From Ophioceras dolichostomum (lineage: Eukaryota > Ascomycota > Sordariomycetes > Magnaporthales > Ophioceraceae): 64,000 bases of DNA. The stretch lies in the NCBI GenBank assembly GCA_003049485.1, contig PYST01000110.1, positions 1 through 64,000 of the forward strand, read 5' to 3'. Each line of letters starts with the position of its first letter. Position 1 is the first letter of the stretch. This document shows, in pieces, positions 54,438 through 64,000 of this stretch. A model generated the notes under the pieces. That model saw only the letters and a program-made list of their open reading frames with translations, was not told where the DNA came from and did no database searches. The translations under genes were made by a program, and so were the position numbers.

Positions 54438-54472
54438 NNNNNNNNNNNNNNNNNNNNNNNNNNNNNNNNNNN
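54438..54472. other. Assembly gap (35 N) within a poly-G tract
   Basis: Six G precede and twelve G follow the N run, so the unresolved sequence is probably a long G homopolymer or a gap closed at one. True length unknown. Confidence 0.95.
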
Positions 54473-54704
54473 GGGGGGGGGGGGTACGAGGAGCTTCGAG
54501 AGCGGCATGGTGGTGTTGGTGATTTGCGACCATCTCATAAACGAGATGCTCTCTGCGCGATGCAGTTCTATTCTGAATGTACAAGAAGAATTGACCATTA
54601 TCGAGCCTTGAAACCCTCCAACCTTCCGGACCCCAAGGAAAGGATGCGCGCAGGAGTATGTGTGTATGTCCACATATCCGACTGGCCCGTCCGTGGCCAC
54701 CAAA

Positions 54705-54750
54705 ATAGGTAGTACGTAAGTACCTACCTACCTCTAGGTACCTAATAGGT
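54705..54750. repeat. TACC/GGTA repeat cluster
   Basis: AGTACCTACCTACCTCTAGG and the following TACCTAATAGG lie a few tens of bases after the DnaJ stop codon on that gene's 3' side. Confidence 0.75.
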
Positions 54751-54775
54751 GCCGTTGCGTGGAGGTTCAGCCACG

Positions 54776-56430
54776 CTATTGCTGGGCGCACTGTGGAGCC
54801 CCGTCTTCTTCGTCCACATCCTCCCATTCAGATCCAAATCGCGGGTCGCCCGAGTGGGCACCCATCTAGAAGCGCCAAGGCGAATATGGTAAGTAATGGG
54901 CAATGAAGAGGCGAAAATTGGTCACGACGGATGGTGCTTCATGGCGGCAGCACCGCCTCGCTCTTTCCGGGAAAGGAATCCGGAGACTGACCTGTTCGAT
55001 GTCTGCATCTTTCTCGTACTCGACCTCATCCACCTCCATGTCCTCGGTGTCGGCTATGGGCGCCGCAGGAGGGGGAAGCAGCGAGCGCAGAGTGTCATAT
55101 GACTTGTCGTCGCCTTCCAGCCAGCCGTCGGCTGGGAAGTCAATCTTGGCGATGAGGTAGAGGTCGCCCTTGGCCTCACCCCTCTTCTGTGGCATGCCCT
55201 CGCCTGCTACCTTGATGACCTCGTTGGGACGGAGGACCTTTCCGCGCGGGTGGTCGATGTGGATGCCCCTGCCGTCGAGGTGCTTCAGCACGACGCGCGA
55301 GAATCCGGTCAGCGCCTCGGCCAGGGTGACATGCAGGTCCGCCGACAAGTCGTTGCCGATGCGAGTGAACGTGTCGTGGGGCTCCTCGACGAGTGTGAAT
55401 ATGATGTCTCCGGGTGTCTGGTCGGGGAACTGGTCGGCCTCGCCCTCCAGCACGATGCGCTCGCCCTGCATCGAGCCGCGGGGCACATACATCTCGAGGG
55501 CTTTGGTCTCCTCCACTGTGCGTTTGCCCTTGCACTTCTTGCACCGGTCCTTCTCCTTGTAGAACATGCCAGAGCCCTGGCAGTGGTCACAGGGGAGGAC
55601 CGCTTTGCGCATGAGGCCCGGCCCGATCTGTTGAAAGGCTTCCTGCATGCCTGCCCCTTGACAGCGGTCGCATTGCTGAGGTTTGACCTTGTCCTTGGCA
55701 CCGGAGCCCTTGCAACTGCCGCACACGACCCTCTTGTTCGCGGCGAACTTGACCGTTTTGCCCTTGTACAGCTCCTCGAGCGTGACCTTGTACTGTTGGT
55801 CCTCGTCCGGGCCGCGGCGAGGCCGCCGAGGCATGGCAGCGCCGGGTCCGCCAGCGCCCATATTCATGCCGAACATCTGGGACAGGATGTCGTTCAGATC
55901 CACGCCCTCACCACCCATGCCGCCGCCGCTACGTGATGGGTCGAAGGCGGCCATGCCATGGGTGTCGTACAGGTGCCGTTTTTGCTCATCGCGGAGAATC
56001 TCATATGCTTGCGTGACGGCCTTGAACTTGGCCTCGGACTCCGCCCGACGCTCTTCTGGGACCTTGTCGGGGTGATGTTGCAATGCAGCCTGTCAGGGTG
56101 CGAGGCGAGGCACAGGTTGGGCTCAGGCGTTGGTCAGCATTGCAGTCGGCAGCTTTCGAAGAAGAATTCACAAGTGGTGGAGAACAGGAAAGAAGAGGGG
56201 TATCCTGCAGACCTTGCGATACGCCTTCTTGATATCTGCCTGACTGGCTGACTTGTCAATCTCGAGGAGGCCTGTATAGATAGGTAGCTCAGGGTGCGTT
56301 AGCACGTCGACGAGAACAACAAGGAGCCGGAGCTTGAGCCTGAGTATGAAGCTCTTGACGTACCGTACAGATCAATCTCCTCGTCAGAAGACGGCGGCGG
56401 CGGACCGCCGCTGGGCCCCCCAGCGTCCAT
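54776..56430 (-). CDS. XDJ1: Type I DnaJ (Hsp40) co-chaperone, Xdj1/Ydj1-like
   Basis: Four exons: 56430-56364, 56271-56213, 56089-54992 and 54865-54776; introns of 92, 123 and 126 nt. The product is 437 residues. The J domain (DLY|GLLEIDKSASQADIKKAYRK|AALQHHPDKVPEE) carries the HPD triad. A Gly/Met-rich linker contains DILSQMFGMNMG. Four CxxCxGxG-type zinc-finger repeats (CGSCKGSG, CDRCQGAG, CDHCQGSG, CKKCKGKR) lie at about residues 165-232, then the C-terminal substrate domains (GTVEE-like, PRGSMQGERIVLEGEADQ, LKHLDGRGI). The terminal residues CAQQ form a possible CaaX prenylation box. Sequence is closest to the Xdj1-like clade, where yeast Xdj1 works at mitochondria; the symbol is by similarity. 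The last exon is needed for the conserved GAHSGDPRFGSEW tail. Confidence 0.92.
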
Positions 56431-56929
56431 CGTAGAAGAGAATCTGTAAACAGATAGACAGGACAGGTGGATAGGTCAAAAGATTTCTGTTTTCTCTCTC
56501 TGGGGGAAAAAATTAAACCTCAAGAACACGACTAGGATTAGTTAAGAGTGGAGGCGGAAACCAGACTTTTGTTTGCCTTGCTGGGGTAATCAATCGAACT
56601 TCAAGTCACCCCGCAGGATGAGCGCTCATAGGCTTGACCTTCGCTGGAATAACAAGGAAATTTTTGCTGGTTTTAGCGGGGCAGCTGCAGCCTTGCAGCA
56701 CACGGCTGCTTGCAACTTGGAGGGCCCGACTTGCCAGTCCGGGCACGGACGGTCCCACAGTTTCGATTCCACTTGCTCGGTCAGAATCGGCTTTTGTTCT
56801 TCAGGGGGGAGTTGGAGCAGGAGGATCCCTTTCAGGTCCATCCACCAAGTTGAACCTAGGAACGTGCTCTTGATGTTCACCTTTAGTCATTTGCATATGC
56901 CATGATTGCGAGTGGGAACACTGTCATCG
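56431..56929. other. Divergent promoter region DnaJ / MSE1
   Basis: 499 bp between divergent starts. No conserved coding segment and no repeat element recognised. Confidence 0.55.
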
Positions 56930-59325
56930 ATGTTCTCGGGGCCTAAACGGCGGGTGTTTGCCCTGAGCGGGCGCTACCTTGTTCGCCAGATACGGAATCA
57001 AAGCCAGGCCGAGCGCGTCACGCGACGACCTCGGAGAGGCACCACTAACGTCCCGGCCCGGACGCGTTTTGCTCCTTCTCCCACGGGTTTTCTTCACCTC
57101 GGATCCCTACGGACTGCCCTCTTTAATTATCTACTCGCCAAGTCGACTGGTGGGCAGTTCCTTCTTCGACTGGAGGACACAGACCAGGCACGTCACCAGA
57201 TGAACCCGGGGGAAGACCGCTGGACATTGGACACTTTCCAGCCGCGCTTGTACTGATATTAGCTGACCACCTATTTCGAACCTTTCTGTGACTATGTGGT
57301 CTTTCCCATCAATGACTCACTTTGTAGACCAGAATCGTAGCTGGTGCAGAGGCCTCACTATACAAAGACTTGGGGTGGGCTGGTCTCTCATGGGACGAAG
57401 GTACCTTCCCCGTGTCTTCCTTGGGGCAACAGGCTTTTTCGCCACACTTGCTTGACCTTTGTGCCGTAGATTCCCTGCTGACGGTGCCCCAGGCCCGGAC
57501 ATCGGTGGACCGAGCGGTCCTTATAGACAGGTGCGCAAATATGGCGAGCCCTTAGGCGGTATGCCACACTCGTGGCGACGGGGCCGACGGCAGCTTCAGA
57601 CTGACAGCAGGCTCAGTCAGAGCGTCTGGCTATTTACAGGAAATATGCCCATGAGCTCCTCCTCAACGGCCGAGCCTACCGCTGCTTTTGTAGCAGAGAG
57701 GACGTCGCCGCCGCCCAGCTGAAGTCACAGGCAGACACCGGAAGCACAGGACACTACCCCGGCACGTGCCTGGCTCTCTCAGACGCCGAGTCCGAGGAGC
57801 GTGCTGCTAAGGGCGATGCCCACGTGATACGATTCAGGAGCTCTCGTACTCCGCTCCCGGTGCCTGATCTCATCTATCGCGGCTTCAGGAAGAAGGTCGC
57901 AGAGGATGATTTCATCATCATGAAAACGGATGGATTCCCAACATATCACTTCGCGAACGTCGTCGATGACCACTTGATGGAGGTGACTCATGTCATTAGG
58001 GGAGCGGTACGTCATCCGTTCTTCCTTTTCCTATTCTCCCCCTCTCTCCTCCCAACGAGCCATGTCATTCGTATTCGGTCTTTGATATGGCCGAATCTGT
58101 GTCCTCCGTCGCGTCTTGGGCCCTCGACTAAAGAAGTTCTCGACCCTATCCGTCCAGGAGTGGCTCGTCTCCACACCGATGCACTGCGACCTTTACTCCG
58201 CATTCGGCTGGAGGGCACCCGTGTTTGCTCACGTCGGCCTTCTCGTCAACACAGACCGCTCAAAACTCAGCAAGCGCAATGCCGACATCCAAATATCTTC
58301 GTATCGGGACCAGCTGGTCCTTCCAGATGCCCTCCTCAATTTTGTGGCGTATCTCGGATGGCGGGGCCCCTCGGCGAGACGCACGATGACGCTCCCGGAA
58401 CTCGTGGAAAGTGTAGGCAATTTCGAAACCCTACCGCCGCTGCATCTTATGGGAGGTTCACTGACAAGGGGTAAACAATCCGGCATAGTTTGACCTGAGA
58501 TTCACAAAGGGAGATATCGTCACCGACCTTGAGAATATGAAGCACTACCAACGGACGCACCTGAATAGGCTGCTGCAGCTGGACAGTCCACGACCGCCAC
58601 GGGAGCTGGACTCGATTCTCAACTTCATCGACCGCGAGCTCCAATCCGTCGAAAGGCTGAGAGCCGAAGGCTTCGGGAAGCCCCCAAGTGATGCCTCCAG
58701 CAACGCACGCTTGTTTGGCGACCTCGCCTCGCTCGGGGCCCTCCACCCGGCGGCTAGTGGGTCCGGCCGGGGCCACCCCGCCGATGGTAGCGAATACGTG
58801 TACATTTACCGAGCATTGAAAATGTTGAGGAACAAGGCGTACGACTTGGGAGGCCTCCTACCCAACAACAGATACTTGTTCTGGCGGCCTAGCCGGCGAC
58901 AGCTGTTGGACACCCTGGGTTCCGTATCCAGCTCGTGTGGGGACGTCTCCATCGATGGCTCGCCCTCCTCTCTCCATGCTGCTATTGTTTACATACAAGA
59001 AAGGCTAGAATCGCTGGGCGACGGCCACTGGGATAACGATGCCCTCGCCAACTTGGTGGCGGAGGTTAACGTGGCCATCACGTGCCGCGAGCGAGCGACT
59101 GCGCAGGTGATCCCCCACGCTTCGTACAAGATTTGGAGATGGATTTTCATGGGTTCGTATCCGGGCCCTTCCGTCCACTCCATACTGGAGCTTCTTGGTC
59201 GACAAGATGCGGTGGCCCGGGTGGAAGCTGCTGCCGCCGTCGCCGTGCAGCCAGGCGAGAATAAAGACACGATAGATGTTGAGGCAGTGGAAGGCCCTTC
59301 GGCAGCAGTTACCCCGGTCTCATAA
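56930..59325 (+). CDS. MSE1: Mitochondrial glutamyl-tRNA synthetase
   Basis: Six exons: 56930-57187, 57328-57400, 57493-57530, 57617-58006, 58158-58412 and 58489-59325. The product is 616 residues. It charges mitochondrial tRNA-Glu (and probably tRNA-Gln). The basic N-terminus MFSGPKRRVFALSGRYLVRQIR suits a mitochondrial presequence. Class I signatures: RFAPSPTGFLHLGSLRTALFN (HIGH-like), LLRLEDTDQ|TRIVAGAEASLY, GLSWDEG|PDIGGPSGPYRQ, KTDGFPTYHFANVVDDHLM, EWLVSTPMHCDLY and DRSKLSKRNADI (KMSKS-like). Intron 1 (57188-57327) must be GC-AG (CAG|GCACGT) to keep the conserved spacing between EDTDQ and GAE. Other introns are GT-AG. The first in-frame ATG is at 56930. Confidence 0.92.
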
Positions 59326-59914
59326 CTTAACTTGGACTCTGCTGTCCCTATCGCTTGGGCTTTAGAGGGAAATAAGATATCTCAACTCATGCCACCTACG
59401 GTTATCATAACAGCTTGACAGCTGCCACATCAGCCCCCAGTCACCACTTTCTCTCCCAAAGAGTTGGCATGGGAAGTAAATTGTGAGAAACACACGCAAT
59501 CCCTGCAAAACATAAGCTCGAGCCATGAGTTACAGGCCTCTCGTGCGGAGGTCTGGGTATTTAGATCTCTATCAAGCGTTTCTACCTTGGGAGGTACCTA
59601 GGTGGGTACCTGGTAGGTAGGTGGGAGGTCAAGGAGAGACAGACTTCTTCTGCCTACGCAGCCGGTAAGTAGCGGCCTTAGAGACACCAACCGACCGAGG
59701 GACCCGTATTGCTGTCGGTCCACGTCCCCCAAAGATCCCGCATAGCCCATGTATCTGACTGCCTGTCCAGCTGTCCGCCTGCCGGTGTCCCTGCTGTACG
59801 CCTAACCGTGCGCCTTCCCGTCCGAATTTGCGCCTCCATTTGCGCCTGTCATGCCTGCTTGATCGCCGTGCACGCCTCTGTATGTGATCGCACGGCTGGG
59901 CATGATCGAAGACA
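59326..59914. other. Intergenic, MSE1 3' / CSN5 3' (convergent)
   Basis: 589 bp between converging genes with a TACC/GGTA cluster at 59592-59625 and a TGCC/CGCC-rich stretch (59755-59880). No gene seen. Confidence 0.55.
59592..59625. repeat. TACCTAGGTGGGTACC repeat element
   Basis: GGTACCTAGGTGGGTACCTGGTAGGTAGG, a member of the dispersed repeat family, here in the convergent MSE1-CSN5 intergenic space. Confidence 0.75.
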
Positions 59915-61065
59915 CTACACGTCGTTGAATATCTGGGCTTTGACCTGACCAGCCATCAGGGCGGACTTCTCGCGGGCGGCCACCTGCTTCCCATCCCTAG
60001 TCAGCTTCTCGAGGGCTGTCTCGAGGGGCTTAATGGGCCCCGTGCCACCCCCAGAGAAAGCCAGAGACGAGATGTAGGGCGCGGCCGTCCCCGAGCGGCC
60101 AGCCCGCTGCATCATGGTGACGGCGTCCTTAGTCTTGCTGGCGAGGTCGACCACCTGCTTGTTGCCGTAGGCTCGGTTGGTGAAGAGGGGGCTCTGAGAC
60201 AGGGTCTGCACCCAGTACTTGTTCCAAAGAAGCTCGAGCAGTCGTGAGTCGAGGGTGCTCTTGAAGTGCTCGATCTCCAGGGGATAGTATTCGTTGGCGT
60301 GCGCGCCAAAATCTTCAGCCTTGTTCAGCGGCACTGTTTGGTAGCCGTCAGACGAGGTGGCCGACTCGTCCGACGCTTTGTGCTTGTCCGAGAAGGTTCG
60401 GAACGCCCCGATGTCGACCTTTCCCGCGCTGACGGTGCGGTCGGGGTCGACGACGACGGCGACGAAAGGGTCCAGGAACGACTGCTGCATGCGCTGGGTG
60501 GCGACGTCGATGCCAGAAAGCCAGCATCCGTAGCCCGGGTGGCTGTGGTACCAGCCCACGAGGTTTTCCGGGCGACCCTGTTCTCGGCTGAACCGCAGGT
60601 ACTCGACCATGTACTCGTTGGCCTCTTCCTGGGCGTTGACACGAGTCTCGGTTCCCTCGACGGGGAGCCGGAAGGCGTCGGTGACGACCAGCGCCGTGCC
60701 ATCTACGTAGCCCTGCATTAGGCCCATGACCTCAAGGTGGCCGCCGGACCGCGCGTGCATGACCATTTTGATGAGTGCCACGGCGCTGATGCGCACAGAA
60801 CGGAAATATTTGGGGTCATTGTTCCATGGCTTCTTGTTGGTGTCATTATGGGCGGCCTGGTCGAAGTTGTACAGTGCGTCGCGCGTCGGGTCTACCAGTT
60901 TAATCTTGTTATCGAGCTCTGCCACGTCCGCTTGTGTCAGCCAGGCATTGGCGATCACGATCCGCCCCGAGCCGTCGCGATGAGGAGGGTGTCCTTGTGT
61001 GAACGTCGCCAGGACTTGGTCAGGTACCAGCCGCACTTACCCCACGATTTCATTGCCACATCCAT
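59915..61065 (-). CDS. CSN5: COP9 signalosome subunit 5 (JAMM deneddylase)
   Basis: Two exons, 61065-61041 (25 nt) and 60918-59915, with a 122-nt intron (GTAAGT...GCAG). The product is 342 residues and starts MDVAMKSWELDNKIKLVDPT, the usual fungal CSN5 N-terminus; without the first exon the protein would start in intron sequence. The MPN+ domain has HARSGGHLEVMGLMQG (catalytic Glu) and the JAMM motif HSHPGYGCWLSGID near residues 133-146, zinc ligands intact. It also has FVAVVVDPDRTVSAGKVDIG and YYPLEIEHFKSTLD. CSN5 removes Nedd8 from cullins, controlling SCF ubiquitin ligases; in filamentous fungi the complex affects development and light response. Confidence 0.95.
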
Positions 61066-61625
61066 AATGCCGTGACTGTATCTGACTTCCACCTGGGAAA
61101 AGAGCGCAAGCAGAGAGGCAGTCGGGCGTCGGAGTAAGCGTTGAAGAACTTTTTGTTTGTTGCTTGTTGTCTTTGTTGTCGCGTTTGGATTCCATGTACC
61201 TAACCTGGTGGTAGTCTGGAGGGGAACACTTGCTAGGTAGAGGTCAAGTGGGAGGCACCAAAGAAGGTCAGACAAAGGTCCCCGCTATTTACAACGTTCG
61301 GCCCCACATGAGCCTCAATAACGTGCATAAACTACCCAGGGTATGAAGTCACCGTTACTGTAGCCGTCCGGTATGTATACAGGTCTGATTTGCAAATTGA
61401 ATGTTTTGCGATAATATAGAAGGTTGATGATAGATTGAACCCCTGATTCTCTCGATCCATCGTGGAGAGGGTCATTCACGCTCAACCACGAGGTTGCCCG
61501 GTTGAGAAAGTGCGGGTCTAGACGAGGAGGGAAGGGAAGCTTTGCTTCTTCATCAATCAAGGCTACGGCAAGGGATATGGCGCTCTACGCCGCTGAGATA
61601 TCAGGCATCCCGCCGTGGGTCTACT
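61066..61625. other. Intergenic, CSN5 promoter / IRS4 3' side
   Basis: 560 bp holding the CSN5 promoter and the 3' UTR of the Irs4 gene; both read leftwards. Nothing else recognised. Confidence 0.55.
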
Positions 61626-63902
61626 CTATTTGGTACTGCCCGGGCCCGGGACACGAAGCCCCTTGACACTATCCCAGACGCTCTGGCTCACACGAGCGGG
61701 TATCTTGCGGCCCCGCAACCGCTGGTCGATAAGCCAGGTGCCTACGACGAACTCTTCCTTAGACAGCGTCCCCCGACGAGTCCGGTCAACCAGCTCCCAC
61801 ACCTCGGCCAGTTCTTCGAAGGGGAGCCGGCTTCGACTCCACAGATCGCGCACTACGATGTTCACAACAGCATCGTGGTCGCCATTGCTATCCCCATATC
61901 CATGGCCACGGCCATCGTCACGAGGCGGAGAGTAAGGAAGAGCCGCAGTAGTAGCAGCAGCATTCGCTTCTTTGGCGGCCCGAGCGCTGACCTGGTTCCG
62001 ATGCTGCTCAAGAAACAGGCCGCGGTTGCTGGCCCAGAGCGCCTCGTATCTCCGTCGCTCCGCGCTGCTAACCTGTTCCCGCCAACGCCGACGCGAGCCT
62101 TCGTGGTGTGTGTGCTTCTTACCAAGGGAGCCGCGCTTGCGGTGCTTCTCACGATAGCGCCTCGCCTCCTCATCGTCCGACTTGGACTGCGGCGACCTGA
62201 GTGTCTGTAGCATGCCGGCCGCACGCTTAGGAGGGGATCGGCTACGGCTGCCACCGCCGGTGTCGTTACCATGGTCATCAGCCGCGGCAGACTTGGGAAG
62301 AAGTTGCTGTCCGCTGCGACTGCCTCGCGCTGACGCGATGCTGCCGGCCACGATAGCGTTAGTGAGCGAGTCGAGGGCAAGCGCGGGATTTCTGTGACTA
62401 TTGAGCCGGTCCAGCCCGTTCGGCCCATTCGTCATGCTCCTGGGTGGGCGTGGTGGGCGTCCGAGGGCCGGTCCGGCTGCGTCGCTCAGGCGTGGAGGAG
62501 ACGGCATGGGTGGCAAATGTGATCTGGGAAGCTCGGTAGTGGTGAGGCGTGATTTAGGGTCGGGGCCTGGGTTTGGTCTCGGATCAGGCTGTGGACTGAG
62601 GCTAGGCTGCGATAGTCCTGCGACTCCCTTTGTAGTCCTACGAGCTGGTGGAGGCGAGGGCGGAGGGTGTGCGCGACCGGATGAGGAGGAGAAGAATGTG
62701 TCGTCCGTCGATGTTGAACCGGGACTGCCAGGATGGGCGGGACCCTTGCCATCCGGGTTGGGCGCGGTCTGCAAGCGCTGCGATAGCTTAGTTTCCCCAT
62801 CGTCAAGCTTTCGCTCAAGCTGATGCTGACGGCGACCACCGCCGCTCTCACCAACATGCTCACCAGTACCGTCCCGCTCACCACCTTCTGAGGAATGGGC
62901 AGTCCAAGACTGGGGCCGTGGTTTAGGCGCAAGTTTGGGCTTAGGCCCCGTTTTCGGTCTCTGCTGAGGCGTCTGGGTGGGTGAGCTATTACTTTCGAGC
63001 GGCCCCTTTCCGTCCAGAGCGGACTGTCGAGGTTTCGATGGCGACAGTTTGCGCCGACCTCGGCCCGGAGATGGGCTTTTAATGGGGTCCGTGTTCACCC
63101 CATGAGAGCCGCGCTCTCCATGCTCGCCGTATTCAAACCTCGATATCAGCGACTCCGTCGGGGCGGTCGGCCGCCTATCCGCAAGGCTATGACCGGTGTC
63201 TGTGTTCTCTCTGGGCTCTCGCCCTCGACTTCTTTCCGCGTCAACTTGGAGATTCGAAAGGCTTGCGGCGGACGAGGCTGTGCTATGGGCTCGTGCACGG
63301 CTCCCAGGCGGCAAGTGTACGAGGGGAGTACCAGCGATGCCGGTATTTTGCCCGGTGTGATGCGGGCTCACACTCGGGCTCGCCGACCTGCTTGCTGCTA
63401 GTGTGGCGGCGATAAACGATGCTGACCTTGGGTCCGGGCCTGGCCTCGCGCCAGGGGGCCGAAGGTGGGGGCTGGGCTGTCGATTCAGGGGTTCCTGCGA
63501 GAGGGGGTGGGCCGGAGCGGTGAACTGAAGAGGCAACCCGGCGCCGATGCCGGCATCGAGCAGATTGGTCGGCGCATGGCTAGAGCCGAGCTGCGACGGT
63601 GTCTGTGTGGAGGCCGGCACATTCCAACGTTCGGCGATATGTGGACTCGATGTTACCGGGGCAGCGAGTAGTTCGCCGTTGCTGCCGTTGCGAGTGTTCC
63701 TGGCGTGTGCAGGGACACTGTGGCGGCTACCAAGAGGTCCACCGAGGGGACCTCGACCGGGTTGCGGCTGTGTCTGCCTGGAGGTGGGCGGCGGCTGATT
63801 CTTGAAAGCGAGTGACGCACCCTGCAAGGCGGCGGCGCTTTGAGCCGAGCCTTGTCCTGACGTGGGCGAGACCAAGGCTGAGCGAGATGGCGAGGAATTC
63901 AT
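61626..63902 (-). CDS. IRS4: Irs4-type EH-domain protein (5' end may lie beyond the window)
   Basis: A single open frame of 758 residues from the ATG at 63902. The same frame stays open upstream to base 64000 (Ser/Arg/Ala-rich codons), so the true start may be further right; the MNSSPS...AALQGASLAFKNQ segment looks like the usual N-terminus, which favours 63902. Most of the chain is disordered and rich in Pro, Ser and Arg. The last roughly 110 residues (RREQVSSAERRRYEALWASN, VVNIVVRDLWSRSRLP, LAEVWELVDRTRRGTLSKEEF, VGTWLIDQRLRG) form an EH domain. In yeast, Irs4 binds phosphatases of PI(4,5)P2 and affects cell wall integrity, autophagy and rDNA silencing (family knowledge). Function here is by similarity. 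Confidence 0.88.
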   Translation of the reverse strand: MNSSPSRSALVSPTSGQGSAQSAAALQGASLAFKNQPPPTSRQTQPQPGRGPLGGPLGSRHSVPAHARNTRNGSNGELLAAPVTSSPHIAERWNVPASTQTPSQLGSSHAPTNLLDAGIGAGLPLQFTAPAHPLSQEPLNRQPSPHLRPPGARPGPDPRSASFIAATLAASRSASPSVSPHHTGQNTGIAGTPLVHLPPGSRARAHSTASSAASLSNLQVDAERSRGREPRENTDTGHSLADRRPTAPTESLISRFEYGEHGERGSHGVNTDPIKSPSPGRGRRKLSPSKPRQSALDGKGPLESNSSPTQTPQQRPKTGPKPKLAPKPRPQSWTAHSSEGGERDGTGEHVGESGGGRRQHQLERKLDDGETKLSQRLQTAPNPDGKGPAHPGSPGSTSTDDTFFSSSSGRAHPPPSPPPARRTTKGVAGLSQPSLSPQPDPRPNPGPDPKSRLTTTELPRSHLPPMPSPPRLSDAAGPALGRPPRPPRSMTNGPNGLDRLNSHRNPALALDSLTNAIVAGSIASARGSRSGQQLLPKSAAADDHGNDTGGGSRSRSPPKRAAGMLQTLRSPQSKSDDEEARRYREKHRKRGSLGKKHTHHEGSRRRWREQVSSAERRRYEALWASNRGLFLEQHRNQVSARAAKEANAAATTAALPYSPPRDDGRGHGYGDSNGDHDAVVNIVVRDLWSRSRLPFEELAEVWELVDRTRRGTLSKEEFVVGTWLIDQRLRGRKIPARVSQSVWDSVKGLRVPGPGSTK

Positions 63903-64000
63903 TTGGACGCGCCTGGTGTTGGATGGACGATCGGGCGGCGCTCGCTTGGTGCGCGTGCTGCCACTGCTGGCTCTGCTAGCTCTGCTGGCTCTGGATTCCG

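Larger units (their letters stand above)
54131..54775. other. Intergenic, RPL32 3' / DnaJ 3' (convergent), with sequence gap
   Basis: 645 bp between converging genes. It includes a 35-base run of N and a TACC/GGTA cluster at 54705-54750. Open frames crossing the N run are meaningless. Confidence 0.6.

Noticed and set aside
54063..54827. Open frames running through the N block
   Set aside because: They exist only because N is read as unknown residues, and they overlap the last RPL32 exon or the DnaJ 3' side.
60919..61036. CSN5 N-terminus extended as MRLVPDQVLATF...
   Set aside because: This is translated intron 1. Removing it gives the conserved MKSWELDNKIKLVDP start.

Overview
The window is nuclear DNA of a filamentous ascomycete, most probably a Sordariomycete. 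It has a GC-rich, densely packed gene layout on both strands. Introns are short (about 70-330 nt), GT-AG with two GC-AG exceptions. Every gene I can name is a fungal nuclear gene. Intergenic DNA is peppered with a palindromic TACC/GGTA repeat centred on CTAG. I cannot name the species.

I resolved 20 protein-coding genes, 18 complete. From left to right: an ADF-H-domain protein with a long disordered tail (minus, runs off the left edge); PP2C phosphatase of the Ptc1 type (minus); ESCRT-III subunit Vps2 (minus, 6-nt first coding exon); mitofusin Fzo1 (plus); Tom22 (minus); Na+/H+ antiporter Nha1 (minus); Pif1 helicase (plus); Edc3 decapping enhancer (plus); a seven-exon HAM1-like protein (minus); DNA ligase IV (plus); uracil phosphoribosyltransferase (minus); fluoride exporter Fex (plus); a secreted LPMO-like protein (plus); large NAD-dependent glutamate dehydrogenase (minus); a 4.7-kb gene-free stretch; a secreted GH78-type alpha-L-rhamnosidase (plus); ribosomal protein L32 (plus); an Xdj1/Ydj1-like DnaJ (minus); mitochondrial glutamyl-tRNA synthetase (plus); CSN5 deneddylase (minus); and Irs4, an EH-domain protein (minus, runs to the right edge).

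Most genes are housekeeping: mitochondrial dynamics and import, endosomal sorting, mRNA decay, DNA repair, translation, ion and fluoride tolerance. Two secreted carbohydrate-active proteins suit a saprotrophic or plant-associated fungus. There is no operon logic, no mobile element with coding capacity, no CRISPR, and no secondary-metabolite cluster. No tRNA or rRNA gene was recognised by eye.

No clear new system stands out. The points most worth following are the dispersed TACCTAGGTA-type repeat, which sits inside two introns and supplies the 3' splice site of the DNA ligase IV intron; two inferred GC-AG introns; very small exons in VPS2 and the rhamnosidase gene; promoter motifs (ACGCGT before PIF1 and LIG4, paired CACGTG before RPL32); and two poorly characterised conserved fungal proteins (ADF-H and HAM1-like). 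Exon coordinates were worked out by hand from reading frame, splice signals and family conservation, not from transcripts.
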